Below, piece after piece: positions 24,437 to 33,110 of a stretch of DNA of 43,221 bases. The position numbers and the translations under genes are program-made. Below the pieces are notes generated by a model. That model ran no database searches. It saw only the letters and a program-made list of their open reading frames with translations, and had not been told where the DNA came from. The stretch's first letter is position 1, and each line of letters opens with the position of its first letter. Source of the stretch: Hymenobacter coccineus (GTDB lineage: Bacteria > Bacteroidota > Bacteroidia > Cytophagales > Hymenobacteraceae); contig NZ_MDZA01000233.1 of the NCBI RefSeq assembly GCF_001816125.1, positions 1-43,221 of the forward strand, read 5' to 3'.

Positions 24437-26476
24437 ATGCCCGAACACGCCCCCAACCGCCTCGCCCACGAAACCAGCCCCTACCTGCTCCAGCACGCTT
24501 ATAACCCCGTGGACTGGTACCCTTGGGGCCCCGAGGCGCTGGCCCGCGCCCAGGCCGAGCAGAAACCCATACTGGTGAGCATTGGCTACGCGGCCTGTCA
24601 CTGGTGCCACGTGATGGAGCGCGAATCGTTTGAGCATGAGACGGTGGCGGCGGTGATGAACACGCATTTCGTGTGCATCAAGGTGGACCGCGAGGAGCGG
24701 CCCGACGTGGACCAGGTGTACATGGATGCGCTCCACGCGATGGGCGTGCAGGGCGGCTGGCCGTTGAATGTGTTCCTGACGGCCGACGCCAAGCCGTTCT
24801 ACGGCGGCACGTACTTTCCCCGGGCCAGTTGGACGCAGCTGCTGGCCAACATCGGCGAAGCCTACGCCGGCGAGCACCGCGACGAGTTGGAGCAGTCGGC
24901 GGCCCGGTTCGTGGTTGCCATTGGCACCAGCGAGCTAGCCAAATACGGCGCCACGGTGGGCGGCGGCGTGTCGGCCGACGAGTTCAAGCTGCTGCTGTAC
25001 CACCTCGGGCTAAAGTTCGACCGCGAGCGGGGTGGCACAAACAGGGCCCCCAAGTTTCCGATGCCCAGCATCTGGCGGTTTTTGCTGCGCGCTCACGCCG
25101 CCACGGGCAGCGCGGAGGCCCTCAAGCAGGCCGTGCTCACGCTGCGCGAAATGGCCTGGGGCGGCATCTACGACCAAGCCCACGGCGGATTTGCCCGCTA
25201 CTCGGTGGACGGCGAGTGGCTGGCCCCGCACTTCGAGAAGATGCTGTACGACAACGGCCAGCTGGTGAGCCTCTACAGCGAAGCCTTCCAGCTGACGGGC
25301 GAGCCGCTGTTCCGCAGCGTGGTGTACGATACTGTGGAGTTCATCCGCCTGGAGCTGACGAGCGAGGACGGCGGCTTTTTCTCGTCACTCGACGCCGACA
25401 GCGAGGGCGAGGAGGGCAAGTTTTACGTCTTCACCAAGGACGAGCTGCGCGAGATTTTGGGCCCCGAGGAGCCGTTGTTTTCCGATTATTACAATTGCAC
25501 TGAGGAAGGCAACTGGGAGCACGGGCGCAACATTTTGCACCGCCGCGAGTCCGACGCCGACTTTACTGCTCACCACCACCTCACACCCGGGGCCCTAGCG
25601 GAGTTGGTAGCCGGCTGGAAGCAGAAGATAATGGCCGTGCGCGCCAACCGGGTGCGCCCCGGCCTCGACGACAAAATTCTGACCGGCTGGAACGCCCTCA
25701 TGCTGCAAGGCCTCACGGACGCCTACCGGGCGTTTGGCGAGCCTGAGTTTTTGGCGATGGCGGAGCGCAACGCGGCCTTCATCGAGAAAAACCTGCGCCG
25801 GGGGCCCCAGCTGTGGCGCACCTTCAAGGCCGGCACGGCGCACATCGACGGCTTTCTGGAAGATTATGCGCTGGTTATTCAGGCCTACATTAGCTTGTAC
25901 GAAGTGACGTTTAGTGAGCAGTGGCTGCGCACCGCCGAAACCTTGGCGCAGTACACGCTGGAACAATTTTTTGACTCCGCTGAAACGCAGTTTTTCTACA
26001 CCGACAGCAGTGCCGAACCGCTCATCGTGCGCAAAAAGGAGCTGTTCGACAACGTGATTCCGGCTTCCAACTCGGTGATGGCGCACAACCTGCGCCGCCT
26101 GGGCCGCCACCTCGACCGCACCGACTACGTGGACTTGGCCGCCGCCATGCTGGCCCAGGTGCGCGAGCTGGTGGCCAAGGAGCCTCAGCACCTCGCCAAC
26201 TGGGCCTCGCTCTACGCCGCGTTGCTGCACCCGGGGCCCGAAATTGCCATCGTGGGCTACCAAGCCGACGTCTTCCGCGCCGAGCTGAACCAGCGGTTTC
26301 TGTTCGATACGGTGCTGGCCGGGGGCCCCAAAATGGGCCCGCTTCCGCTGCTCCAGCACCGCCCGGCCCGGCCCGGCCACACCGACGTGTACGTGTGCCA
26401 AAACTACTCCTGCCAGGCCCCCGTGCAAACCGTGGCCGACGCCCAAGCGGCGCTAGCGGCGCTGGCCGCAGTTTAG
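24437..26476 (+). CDS. DUF255 thioredoxin-fold / glycosidase-like protein (YyaL, SSP411 family)
   Basis: A 679-residue protein of the YyaL/SPATA20 family. The N-terminal thioredoxin-like domain (DUF255) starts with [20 protein letters not shown] and carries CHWCH (Cys54, Cys57) inside [15 protein letters not shown], then [14 protein letters not shown] and [20 protein letters not shown]. The rest is an (alpha/alpha)6-barrel-like region related to N-acylglucosamine 2-epimerase/cellulase folds ([47 protein letters not shown]). The biological role is unknown; no signal peptide is seen, so it is probably cytoplasmic. The start is ATG 24437 (MPEHAPN). The gene ends in the left arm of a palindromic repeat. 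Confidence 0.93.
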   Translation: MPEHAPNRLAHETSPYLLQHAYNPVDWYPWGPEALARAQAEQKPILVSIGYAACHWCHVMERESFEHETVAAVMNTHFVCIKVDREERPDVDQVYMDALHAMGVQGGWPLNVFLTADAKPFYGGTYFPRASWTQLLANIGEAYAGEHRDELEQSAARFVVAIGTSELAKYGATVGGGVSADEFKLLLYHLGLKFDRERGGTNRAPKFPMPSIWRFLLRAHAATGSAEALKQAVLTLREMAWGGIYDQAHGGFARYSVDGEWLAPHFEKMLYDNGQLVSLYSEAFQLTGEPLFRSVVYDTVEFIRLELTSEDGGFFSSLDADSEGEEGKFYVFTKDELREILGPEEPLFSDYYNCTEEGNWEHGRNILHRRESDADFTAHHHLTPGALAELVAGWKQKIMAVRANRVRPGLDDKILTGWNALMLQGLTDAYRAFGEPEFLAMAERNAAFIEKNLRRGPQLWRTFKAGTAHIDGFLEDYALVIQAYISLYEVTFSEQWLRTAETLAQYTLEQFFDSAETQFFYTDSSAEPLIVRKKELFDNVIPASNSVMAHNLRRLGRHLDRTDYVDLAAAMLAQVRELVAKEPQHLANWASLYAALLHPGPEIAIVGYQADVFRAELNQRFLFDTVLAGGPKMGPLPLLQHRPARPGHTDVYVCQNYSCQAPVQTVADAQAALAALAAV

Positions 26477-26631
26477 CGCGTCGCGCGCAACTGCTGGCCC
26501 ACGCATGGGGCGAGTTTGTAACTCGCAAAATTGAACGGCCTGCCGGTGCGCCCCGCCGGGCCGCTGCGTGGCCGTGAGTCGCAGGCTCACTCTATTTGCC
26601 GGCGCGCAGTTATGTGCTGCGCGCTAAACTG
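26469..26631. repeat. Compound palindromic intergenic element overlapping the DUF255 stop codon
   Basis: The ends are an imperfect inverted repeat: CAGTTTAGCGCG at 26469-26480 matches the reverse complement of 26620-26631, and AACTGC recurs in both arms further in. Inside are two small hairpins: GCGAGTT/AACTCGC (26510-26526) and GTGAG/CTCAC (26574-26590). The stop codon TAG of the DUF255 gene (26474-26476) lies in the left arm. The layout suggests a non-coding REP- or MITE-like dispersed element; no transposase is present. Confidence 0.6.
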
Positions 26632-26757
26632 TGGCTAGCGCAATAATAATCCGCGGCGGGGGCCCACTTGTTATCTTTACTATTCGCCTACTCTGCCGCC
26701 GTTTTGACTTTAGCGCTTGATTTTGTTGCACCGACCCCGGTCGGCGCGCCCGACCGG

Positions 26758-29247
26758 GTGACGCTGTTCGTGGACGTGATTTTGCCCCTGCCGTTGCCTC
26801 GGCTCTACACCTACCGGGTGCCGTTCGAGCTGAACGACAACGTGGTGATTGGGGGCCGCGTCATCGTGCAATTCGGGGCCAAAAAGACACTGAGCTGCAT
26901 TGTGGCCGCCGTGCACGAAACCCCGCCGGCCAACTACCAGGCCAAGTACATCCTCGAATTCATCGACGACGCGCCCGTCGTCACGCAGCCGCAGCTCAAG
27001 CTGTTCCGCTGGATGGCAGACTACTACCTCTGCACCCTGGGCGAGGTCATCAACGCCGCGCTGCCGGCCGCACTCAAGCTCAGCTCCGAGTCGCGCATCC
27101 AGTTGCACCCTGGCTTTGCGCGCGAGGAAAACGAGTACCCGCTTACGGCTCAGGAGGAAATCATCATCGACGCGCTGGGCACGGTGAGCGACGGCAAGGC
27201 CCTGACCTTCACCGAAGTGGGCGACCTGCTCGGCATCGCCTCGTTCCACAAGGTCATTAAGTCCTTGATGCACAAGGATGTGATTTTCCTTTTTGAGCAC
27301 ACCGCCGATAAGTACGCGCCCAAGGTGCTGAAAAAGGTGCGCCTGGCCCACCGCTACGTAACCGCGGGGGCCCTGGAAGAATTGTTCAACGTGCTGGGCA
27401 GCAAGCCCAAGCAGCTCGATGCGCTGCTGCACTACTTGCAGCGCGTGCCGGTGGTGCAAAACGAGCACGCCAACCACGCGGGCCTGGAGAAAGCGGCCCT
27501 CACCAGTAGCCCGCGCCTGTCGGCATCGGCGGTGAACACGCTGATTAAGAACGGCGTGCTGGAGCAGTTTGACCAAATTGTGTCGCGCTTCCCGATGGAC
27601 GACGGCGCGGCTACTCAGCCCAATTTCGACCTCACCGCGGCTCAGCTCACGGCGCGCGACGAGATTATGACGCACTTCGGGGCCCGCGACATTGCCCTGC
27701 TGCACGGCGTGACGGGCTCAGGCAAGACCGAGATTTACATCGACCTCATTCAGCAGGCGCTGGCCGGCGGCGGGCAGGTGCTGTACCTGCTGCCCGAAAT
27801 TGCCCTCACGGCCCAGATCGTGACCCGGCTGCTGCGCGTGTTTGGGGCCCGGCTGGGCGTGTACCACTCCAAATTTTCCGACAACGAGCGGGTGGAAGTG
27901 TGGAACGGCGTGCTCGGCGGGCGCTTCCAGGTGGTGGTGGGCGTGCGCTCGGCGGTGTTTCTACCGTTCGACAACCTCTCGCTCATCATCGTGGACGAGG
28001 AGCACGAGTCGAGCTACAAACAGTACGACCCCGCCCCGCGCTACAACGCCCGCGAAGTGGCCCTGATGATGGGCAGCTTCCAGGGCGCCAAGGTGCTGCT
28101 GGGCTCGGCCACGCCGGCCGTCGAAACCTACTACCAGGCCCGCCAGGGCCGCTACGGGCTCGTCACGCTCAGCAAGCGCTTCGGCGAGGCCGGCATGCCC
28201 GACGTGGAGCTGGTGGACACCCGCAAGGCCCGCGAGCAGAAGACGATGCACAACCACTTCACGGCCGACTTGCTGGGTGAAATCGAGCGGAAATTAGGGG
28301 CCCAGGAGCAGGTCATTCTATTCCAAAACCGGCGCGGCTACTCGCCCGTGGTGGCTTGCGACGATTGCGGCTGGATTCCGAAGTGCGCGAACTGCGCCGT
28401 GAGCCTGAGCTACCACAAGCACAGCCATGAGCTGCGCTGCCACTACTGCGGCTACCACGAAAGCATGGTGGTGAAGTGCCCCGCCTGCGGCTCGCGGGCC
28501 GTGAAAACGGTGGGCTTCGGCACTGAAAAGATTGAGGACGACCTCAAAATCATGCTGCCCCAGGCCAACGTGCAGCGCATGGACCTGGACACGACCCGGG
28601 CCAAAAACTCGTACCAGCAAATCATTTCCGACTTCGAGAAGCAGAACACCAACGTGCTGGTGGGCACCCAGATGGTGACCAAGGGCCTCGACTTTGCCAA
28701 CGTGAGCCTAGTGGGCATCATCAACGCCGACAGCATCATCCACTACCCCGACTTCCGGGCCCACGAGCGGGCCTACCAGATGTTTGTCCAGGTAAGCGGC
28801 CGGGCCGGGCGCAAGGGCAAAAAGGGCAAGGTGCTGATTCAAACCGCCGACCCCACGCAGGTCATCTTCGACAAGGTGATGCGCAACGACTACGAGGAGT
28901 TTTACAACTACGAAATCACCCAGCGCCACGAGCACGGCTACCCGCCCTTCACCCGCATCATCAAGATGACGGTGAAGCACGTGGAGCAGGGCGTGGGCGA
29001 AAAGGCGGCCATTTTGCTGGCCCAGGAGCTGGTAGAGCGCCTGGGCGCGGGGGCCGTGCTGGGCCCCGAGGCCCCCTACATTTTCCGCATCCGCAATTTC
29101 TTCTTGCAGGAAATCACCATCAAGCTGGAGCGGGCCCACACCGTGCTGCGCCACGCCAAGGAGCAAATCGGCGAGGCCATGGACGTGGTGCGCGACCAGA
29201 AGGAGTTCAAGCAAGCCCGCCTGGTGGCCGACGTGGACCCGATGTAG
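26758..29247 (+). CDS. priA: Primosomal protein N' (replication restart helicase PriA)
   Basis: An 829-residue PriA. It begins VTLFVDVILPLPLPRLYTYRVP (3'-DNA-binding domain), followed by a winged-helix region, the helicase core with Walker A GVTGSGKTE (about residues 317-325) and Walker B VDEEHESSYKQ (about 412-422), and a zinc-binding region with CDDCGWIPKCANC and CHYCGYHESMVVKCPACG (about 534-578). Later helicase motifs are VGTQMVTKGLDFANV and QVSGRAGRKGKKG. PriA reloads the replisome at stalled forks. The GTG at 26758 is chosen because family members start at this point; the frame is open to a TTG at 26668 (859 residues), which would add a hydrophobic stretch unusual for PriA. A bidirectional terminator follows. 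Confidence 0.95.
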   Translation: MTLFVDVILPLPLPRLYTYRVPFELNDNVVIGGRVIVQFGAKKTLSCIVAAVHETPPANYQAKYILEFIDDAPVVTQPQLKLFRWMADYYLCTLGEVINAALPAALKLSSESRIQLHPGFAREENEYPLTAQEEIIIDALGTVSDGKALTFTEVGDLLGIASFHKVIKSLMHKDVIFLFEHTADKYAPKVLKKVRLAHRYVTAGALEELFNVLGSKPKQLDALLHYLQRVPVVQNEHANHAGLEKAALTSSPRLSASAVNTLIKNGVLEQFDQIVSRFPMDDGAATQPNFDLTAAQLTARDEIMTHFGARDIALLHGVTGSGKTEIYIDLIQQALAGGGQVLYLLPEIALTAQIVTRLLRVFGARLGVYHSKFSDNERVEVWNGVLGGRFQVVVGVRSAVFLPFDNLSLIIVDEEHESSYKQYDPAPRYNAREVALMMGSFQGAKVLLGSATPAVETYYQARQGRYGLVTLSKRFGEAGMPDVELVDTRKAREQKTMHNHFTADLLGEIERKLGAQEQVILFQNRRGYSPVVACDDCGWIPKCANCAVSLSYHKHSHELRCHYCGYHESMVVKCPACGSRAVKTVGFGTEKIEDDLKIMLPQANVQRMDLDTTRAKNSYQQIISDFEKQNTNVLVGTQMVTKGLDFANVSLVGIINADSIIHYPDFRAHERAYQMFVQVSGRAGRKGKKGKVLIQTADPTQVIFDKVMRNDYEEFYNYEITQRHEHGYPPFTRIIKMTVKHVEQGVGEKAAILLAQELVERLGAGAVLGPEAPYIFRIRNFFLQEITIKLERAHTVLRHAKEQIGEAMDVVRDQKEFKQARLVADVDPM

Positions 29248-29263
29248 GGGCCCCAGCGCGCAC

Positions 29264-29300
29264 AAAAAAGGGGCCCTGGCTGCATAGCCAGGGCCCCTTT
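29264..29300. terminator. Bidirectional terminator between priA and the lipoprotein gene
   Basis: A perfect 14-base-pair stem (29268-29281 and 29286-29299, AAGGGGCCCTGGCT with its complement) has a GCAT loop, six A before it and T's after it. It serves convergent genes: priA (plus) and the lipoprotein at 29321 (minus). The GGGGCCC word forms part of the stem. Confidence 0.88.
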
Positions 29301-29320
29301 CACTTATGAGCTTGCGTAGG

Positions 29321-29923
29321 CTAAACGTTGTCGAGCAGCCACAGCACCAGGAAGACGAGGCCGATGATGGCCGCTATCACGGCGATAATGCCGAAGATGG
29401 TACCCACCCCGCCGCTGATGCCGGCAAACAGGCTGGCAATTACCGCGATGAGCAGCGCAATAATGGCGGTGCGCAGGTTGCCGTCGATGCGGGCCGTGTT
29501 GGCCGTGGCTTGCTTGCCCTGCACTTTGGCCATCATTTTATCCACGCTCTTCACCGCTTTGTTGGCCAGCATGCGCTGCACCAGCGTGGGCTTGGGGGCG
29601 GGGGCGGCGGCAGTCGTAGCAGCCACGGCCGCGGGCGTAGCCAGGGCCTTGGGGGCTACGGTCCGGGGCGCGGCGGGAGCCATGGCAGCCACGGGCGCGG
29701 GGGCCTCCACGATAGGCGCAGGGGCAGCTACTGGGGCGGCAGCTACGGCGGCGGGCTGCTCGCTAGCGGCCGGGGCGGCGGCTACGTGGCGGTGCGCGGC
29801 CTCGCCATAGTAGGTCGACGTTTTGGGGAGCATGGCGTACTCGGCGCGGTTGCAGCTGCCCAGGGCGAGGGCGCAGCCGGCCACGGCCAGCAAGCGGGCG
29901 AAGGAGGAAGAAAGTTTTTTCAT
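29321..29923 (-). CDS. Ala/Pro-rich lipoprotein with C-terminal membrane hairpin (unknown function)
   Basis: A 200-residue protein. A lipoprotein signal (ALALGSC, lipidation Cys24) is followed by a low-complexity Ala/Pro/Val stretch (about residues 45-115), a short basic part (LVQRMLANKAVKSVDKMMAKVQGK) and two hydrophobic segments near the C-terminus (about 152-170 and 176-196). It would be lipidated and also membrane-inserted at its end, an unusual combination. Homologs are typical hypothetical proteins of Hymenobacter-like genomes as far as I can tell; no function was recognised. A promoter-like sequence lies at 29973-30001. Confidence 0.7.
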   Translation of the reverse strand: MKKLSSSFARLLAVAGCALALGSCNRAEYAMLPKTSTYYGEAAHRHVAAAPAASEQPAAVAAAPVAAPAPIVEAPAPVAAMAPAAPRTVAPKALATPAAVAATTAAAPAPKPTLVQRMLANKAVKSVDKMMAKVQGKQATANTARIDGNLRTAIIALLIAVIASLFAGISGGVGTIFGIIAVIAAIIGLVFLVLWLLDNV

Positions 29924-29972
29924 GAGGTGTTGGTAAGGATAAAATGAAAACGGATTCGCGGCGTTCTACGCA

Positions 29973-30001
29973 TAAAAGTAGGCGCTGTTAGTTTTTTGCA
30001 A
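29973..30001 (-). promoter_or_regulatory. Possible promoter of the Ala/Pro-rich lipoprotein
   Basis: On the minus strand TTG (29999-30001) is followed after 18 bases by TACTTTTA (29973-29980), one mismatch from TAnnTTTG. The leader would be about 45 bases. Confidence 0.4.
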
Positions 30002-30129
30002 CGCTGGGGGCCCTAAACTGCCGTCGGATTGAGACCTGTTTTTATCAACTTCGCCCCTGCCCTGGCCCGCGTGCTGAACGGGACGGCCCAGTTTGCTGTT
30101 TAGTCCGGCGCGAATAGCTGCTCCTCCTT

Positions 30130-30915
30130 ATGCGTAAATATTCTGTAATTTGGTTGCTTGGCCCGGCCGTGGGGGCCCTGTTGGCCGCTTGTGCCCAGAT
30201 GCCCACCGAAACCGCCACCACCGGCCGCGTGGGGGCCCTGGCGCCCCCTACCGCCGCGCCCCTGCCCGATACCAGCGGCTACGAGCTGGCCCCGCCCCGC
30301 GACCCCAACGGCATCGGCAAGTACTACCTGGGCCGCCAGATTGCCCACGTGATGGGCCACGAGGGCGCCGACTGGCTGGAGCGCAGCGACCGCAGCCAGG
30401 AGGAAGGCACCGACCAATTACTCAAAGAGCTGAAGCTGAAACCGACCGATGTGGTGGCCGACATCGGCGCGGGTACGGGCTACTTCTCGTTTCGGATGGC
30501 GCGGCTGGTGCCGAAGGGCCAGGTGCTGGCGGTTGACATTCAGCCCGAGATGATTGCCGAGCTAAACGCCAACAAAGCCAAAAACCACTTGGCTAACGTG
30601 CGCCCCGTGCTGGGCACGGCCAGCAACCCCAACCTACCCGCCGGTGCCGTGGACCTGGTGCTGATCGTGGACGCCTACCACGAGTTCGACTACCCGCGCG
30701 AAATGGGCCGGGCCATCCGGCAGGCCCTGCGCCCCGGCACCGGCCGCCTGGCCCTGGTCGAGTACCGCGCCGAAGACCCCAATGTGCCCATCAAGCGCAT
30801 CCACAAAATGGACGTGGCCCAGGCGCGCAAGGAAATGGCCGCCGTGGGCCTGGAATTTGCCGGCACCATCGAAACCCTGCCCCAGCAGCACCTGCTGCTG
30901 TTCCGCCGGCCCTGA
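30130..30915 (+). CDS. SAM-dependent methyltransferase-like lipoprotein
   Basis: A 261-residue class I methyltransferase-fold protein. The SAM-binding motif VVADIGAGTGYFS is at about residues 108-120, with LAVDIQPEMI as the acidic motif II and DLVLIVDAYHEFD as the motif IV region. The N-terminus is a lipoprotein signal with LLAAC (Cys21), so the mature protein is predicted outside the cytoplasm, where SAM is not known to be available. The substrate is unknown. A start further in (for example after residue 70) could give a cytoplasmic enzyme, but the signal is clear and the segment up to residue 70 is linker-like. An AT-rich inverted repeat follows at once. Confidence 0.83.
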   Translation: MRKYSVIWLLGPAVGALLAACAQMPTETATTGRVGALAPPTAAPLPDTSGYELAPPRDPNGIGKYYLGRQIAHVMGHEGADWLERSDRSQEEGTDQLLKELKLKPTDVVADIGAGTGYFSFRMARLVPKGQVLAVDIQPEMIAELNANKAKNHLANVRPVLGTASNPNLPAGAVDLVLIVDAYHEFDYPREMGRAIRQALRPGTGRLALVEYRAEDPNVPIKRIHKMDVAQARKEMAAVGLEFAGTIETLPQQHLLLFRRP

Positions 30916-30917
30916 TT

Positions 30918-31000
30918 CAGTTAAAAATTGAGAATTAAAAGTTGAAAGCGGGCGTGTGACCACGGGCCCCTTTTAATTTTTAATTCTCAATTTTTAATTG
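30918..31000. repeat. AT-rich inverted repeat between the methyltransferase gene and queA
   Basis: Two 31-base arms (30918-30948 and 30970-31000) match with three mismatches around a 21-base centre. Each arm holds TTAAAAATTGAGAATTAAAA or its complement. The element begins two bases after the methyltransferase stop and ends 20 bases before queA. It is much AT-richer than its surroundings. It can form a strong RNA hairpin and may be a dispersed non-coding repeat, like the AT-rich element between rpsR and rplI. Confidence 0.75.
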
Positions 31001-31020
31001 GAAACCTGACCTTTGGGGCC

Positions 31021-32269
31021 ATGAACCCGCCTCCAGACCAGCCGACGGACCCGCGCCAGCTCGCCATCCAAGATTTTGTGTACGATTTGCCGCCCGGGCG
31101 CATTGCCCCGGAGCCCCTGCCCGACCGCGCCGCCAGCCGCCTGCTGGTGAGCCGCGGCGGCGTTATCCAGGACCGCACCTTCCGCGACTTACCCGGCGAG
31201 CTGCCCGCCGGGGCCCTGTTAGTATTCAACGATACCAAGGTGGTGCGGGCCCGGCTGCTGGCCCACCGGCCCACCGGCGGGGCCGTGGAGCTGTTTTGCC
31301 TCGAGCCCGTGGCCCCGCACCGGGCCCTGGAGCCCGCCCTCGCCCAGGCCGAAGCCTGCACTTGGCGCTGCCTGGTGGGCAACGGCCGCCGCTGGAAGGA
31401 GGGCCCCGTGGCCGTCGAGTTCACCACCTCCGATGGCCAGCCCGCTACCCTGTGGGCCACCCGGCAGGCCCGCGAAGCCGGCGGCACCGCCCTCATCGAC
31501 TTCCGCTGGGCCCCCGGGGCCCTCACCTTTGCCGAGGTACTGCAAGCCGCTGGCCACCTGCCGCTGCCACCCTACCTGGGCCGCCCCGACACCGCCGCCG
31601 ACGCTGTGCGCTACCAAACCGTCTACGCCGCCCACGAAGGCGCCGTAGCCGCCCCCACCGCCGGCCTGCACTTCACGCCCGAGCTATTGGCCGAGCTGCG
31701 CGCCCAGGGCTTCGGCATGGCGCACGTCACGCTGCACGTGGGCGCCGGCACCTTTCAGCCCGTGAAGGCCGCCCGCATGGCCGAGCACCCCATGCACACC
31801 GAGCCGCTGCTGGTAACGGCCGCGCTGCTGCGCCAGCTGCTGGCCCACCGGCCGCGGCCGGTCATCGCCGTGGGCACCACCAGCCTGCGCACCCTCGAAA
31901 GCCTGTACTGGCTGGGGGCGGCCCTGGCCGCGGGGGCCCGCCGGCCCGGCGCTGGCCGTGGGCCAGTGGCAGCCCTACGAAAACGCCGCCGAGGTTCCGG
32001 CCGAGGAGGCCCTGGGGACCCTGCTGCGCCACCTGGAGGCCAGCGGCACCGACACGCTGGAGGCCAGCACCCAGCTGCTCATCGGGCCCGGCTACCGGTT
32101 CCGGCTGGTGCAGGGGCTCATCACCAACTTTCACCAGCCCGAAAGCACCTTGTTGTTGCTGGTGGCCGCCCTGCTGGGCCCCAGCTGGCGCACTGTGTAC
32201 GACCACGCCCTGGCCCACGATTACCGGTTTCTGAGCTACGGCGACAGCTCGCTGCTACTGCCAGAATGA
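31021..32269 (+). pseudogene. queA: tRNA preQ1(34) S-adenosylmethionine ribosyltransferase-isomerase, frameshifted
   Basis: QueA transfers and isomerises the ribosyl part of SAM onto preQ1 in tRNA to form epoxyqueuosine. The first frame (31021 to about 31940) has family hallmarks: FVYDLPPGRIAPEPLPDRAASRLL, LLVFNDTKVVRARLL, APTAGLHFTPELLAEL and VTLHVGAGTFQPVK. The C-terminal part continues in another frame from about 31937 to the stop at 32269 (VGQWQPYENAAEVP, LITNFHQPESTLLLLVAALLG, YRFLSYGDSSLLLPE). The break is in GGGGGCCC (31932-31939), and removing one G restores one protein of about 415 residues. All domains are otherwise intact, so this may be a sequencing error or a very recent mutation. 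Confidence 0.9.
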
Positions 32270-32374
32270 AAACGGATTTTTACGCCCGATTTATTACGCT
32301 GGCACGTTCCTTGTAAATAACCTTTGCTTAGCGGGATCGTACAACGCCCCATCACAATTTATATACCCCCAACC

Positions 32375-32683
32375 ATGAAAAAAGCACTTCTGCTGCTCGC
32401 CAGCTTCGCTTTCACCACCGCTGCTTTCGCCCAAACCGCACCTACCACCGAAGTGAAGACGCGCGATAATGGCACGACGAAAGTGGTGACCACGACCGGC
32501 AAAACCAACGTGGGCCAGGCCCTCGAAAACACGACCGACGCCGCCGGCAACTTGGTTAAGAAAGGAGCCAACGCTGTAGAAAAAGGAGCCAAAAAGGCCG
32601 CTCGCAAGACGAAAAGCGCCAGCCTGAAAGCCAGCCGCAAAGCCAAAAAGGGCACGGCCAAAATGGAAGACAAGACCGAGTAG
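32375..32683 (+). CDS. Small secreted Lys/Ala-rich protein (unknown function)
   Basis: A 102-residue protein. MKKALLLLASFAFTTAAFAQ is a typical signal peptide with cleavage after AFA. The mature part (TAPTTEVKTRDNGTTKVV, then GANAVEKGAKKAARKTKSA and KASRKAKKGTAKMEDKTE) is polar, strongly basic, without cysteines and probably disordered or helical. ATG 32375 is chosen because it opens the signal peptide; the open frame further up starts with a TTG inside non-coding sequence. A strong terminator follows 18 bases after the stop. No family was recognised. Confidence 0.8.
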   Translation: MKKALLLLASFAFTTAAFAQTAPTTEVKTRDNGTTKVVTTTGKTNVGQALENTTDAAGNLVKKGANAVEKGAKKAARKTKSASLKASRKAKKGTAKMEDKTE

Positions 32684-32701
32684 GTCTTTTTACTCCCCAA
32701 T

Positions 32702-32735
32702 AAAAAAAGCCCCGGAGCAGTCCGGGGCTTTTTTT
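32702..32735. terminator. Bidirectional Rho-independent terminator
   Basis: A perfect 15-base-pair stem (32702-32716 and 32721-32735) of seven A, GCCCCGGA and the complement, loop GCAG. A/T runs on both sides let it end both the secreted protein gene (plus) and the small membrane protein gene (minus). Confidence 0.9.
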
Positions 32736-32758
32736 ATTGGGCGTCGGCCGCAGGGGCC

Positions 32759-32998
32759 CTAGGCAGCCGCACTGCCTTTTTCGCGCACTTCGTACAATAC
32801 TTTTTCTACCACGCCGCGGCCGAACAGGCTGACGCCGGCGTTGAGCACCACGAGGGCGGCGGTGCCGGCGGCCACCCACTGCGAGGCGGGCAACCGGCGG
32901 TCTTTCAGGCTACCAGCCCAGTGCACCATGCTGGCCCCGACCCCGATGGTGAGCAGCCCGGTGGGCGCAAACAGCAACCATTTTTCTTTGTGTGTCAT
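32759..32998 (-). CDS. Small two-helix membrane protein (unknown function)
   Basis: A 79-residue protein beginning MTHKEKWLLFAPTGLL, with two hydrophobic segments (about residues 8-27 and 40-60) separated by a basic polar loop (SLKDRRLPASQ) and a charged C-terminal tail (VEKVLYEVREKGSAAA). It stands alone, between a bidirectional terminator and a divergent gene. No family was recognised. Confidence 0.7.
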   Translation of the reverse strand: MTHKEKWLLFAPTGLLTIGVGASMVHWAGSLKDRRLPASQWVAAGTAALVVLNAGVSLFGRGVVEKVLYEVREKGSAAA

Positions 32999-33110
32999 AG
33001 CGAAGTTTTATAGAATTGGGAAGTGAAAGCCGGGGCCCGTTCCCCACGTAACTTTCGGCGCGAAGGTAGCGCGCCTGCCTTTTTTGCCCATGGACGTGCT
33101 TTTTGCCACT

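Noticed and set aside
26710..27705. 331-residue open frame antisense to priA
   Set aside because: It overlaps the clear PriA coding sequence on the other strand and is composed of shadow-type His/Arg/Val-rich sequence.
32324..32374. N-terminal extension of the small Lys-rich secreted protein
   Set aside because: The extension starts with TTG, has no signal character and would bury the clear signal peptide that begins at 32375.
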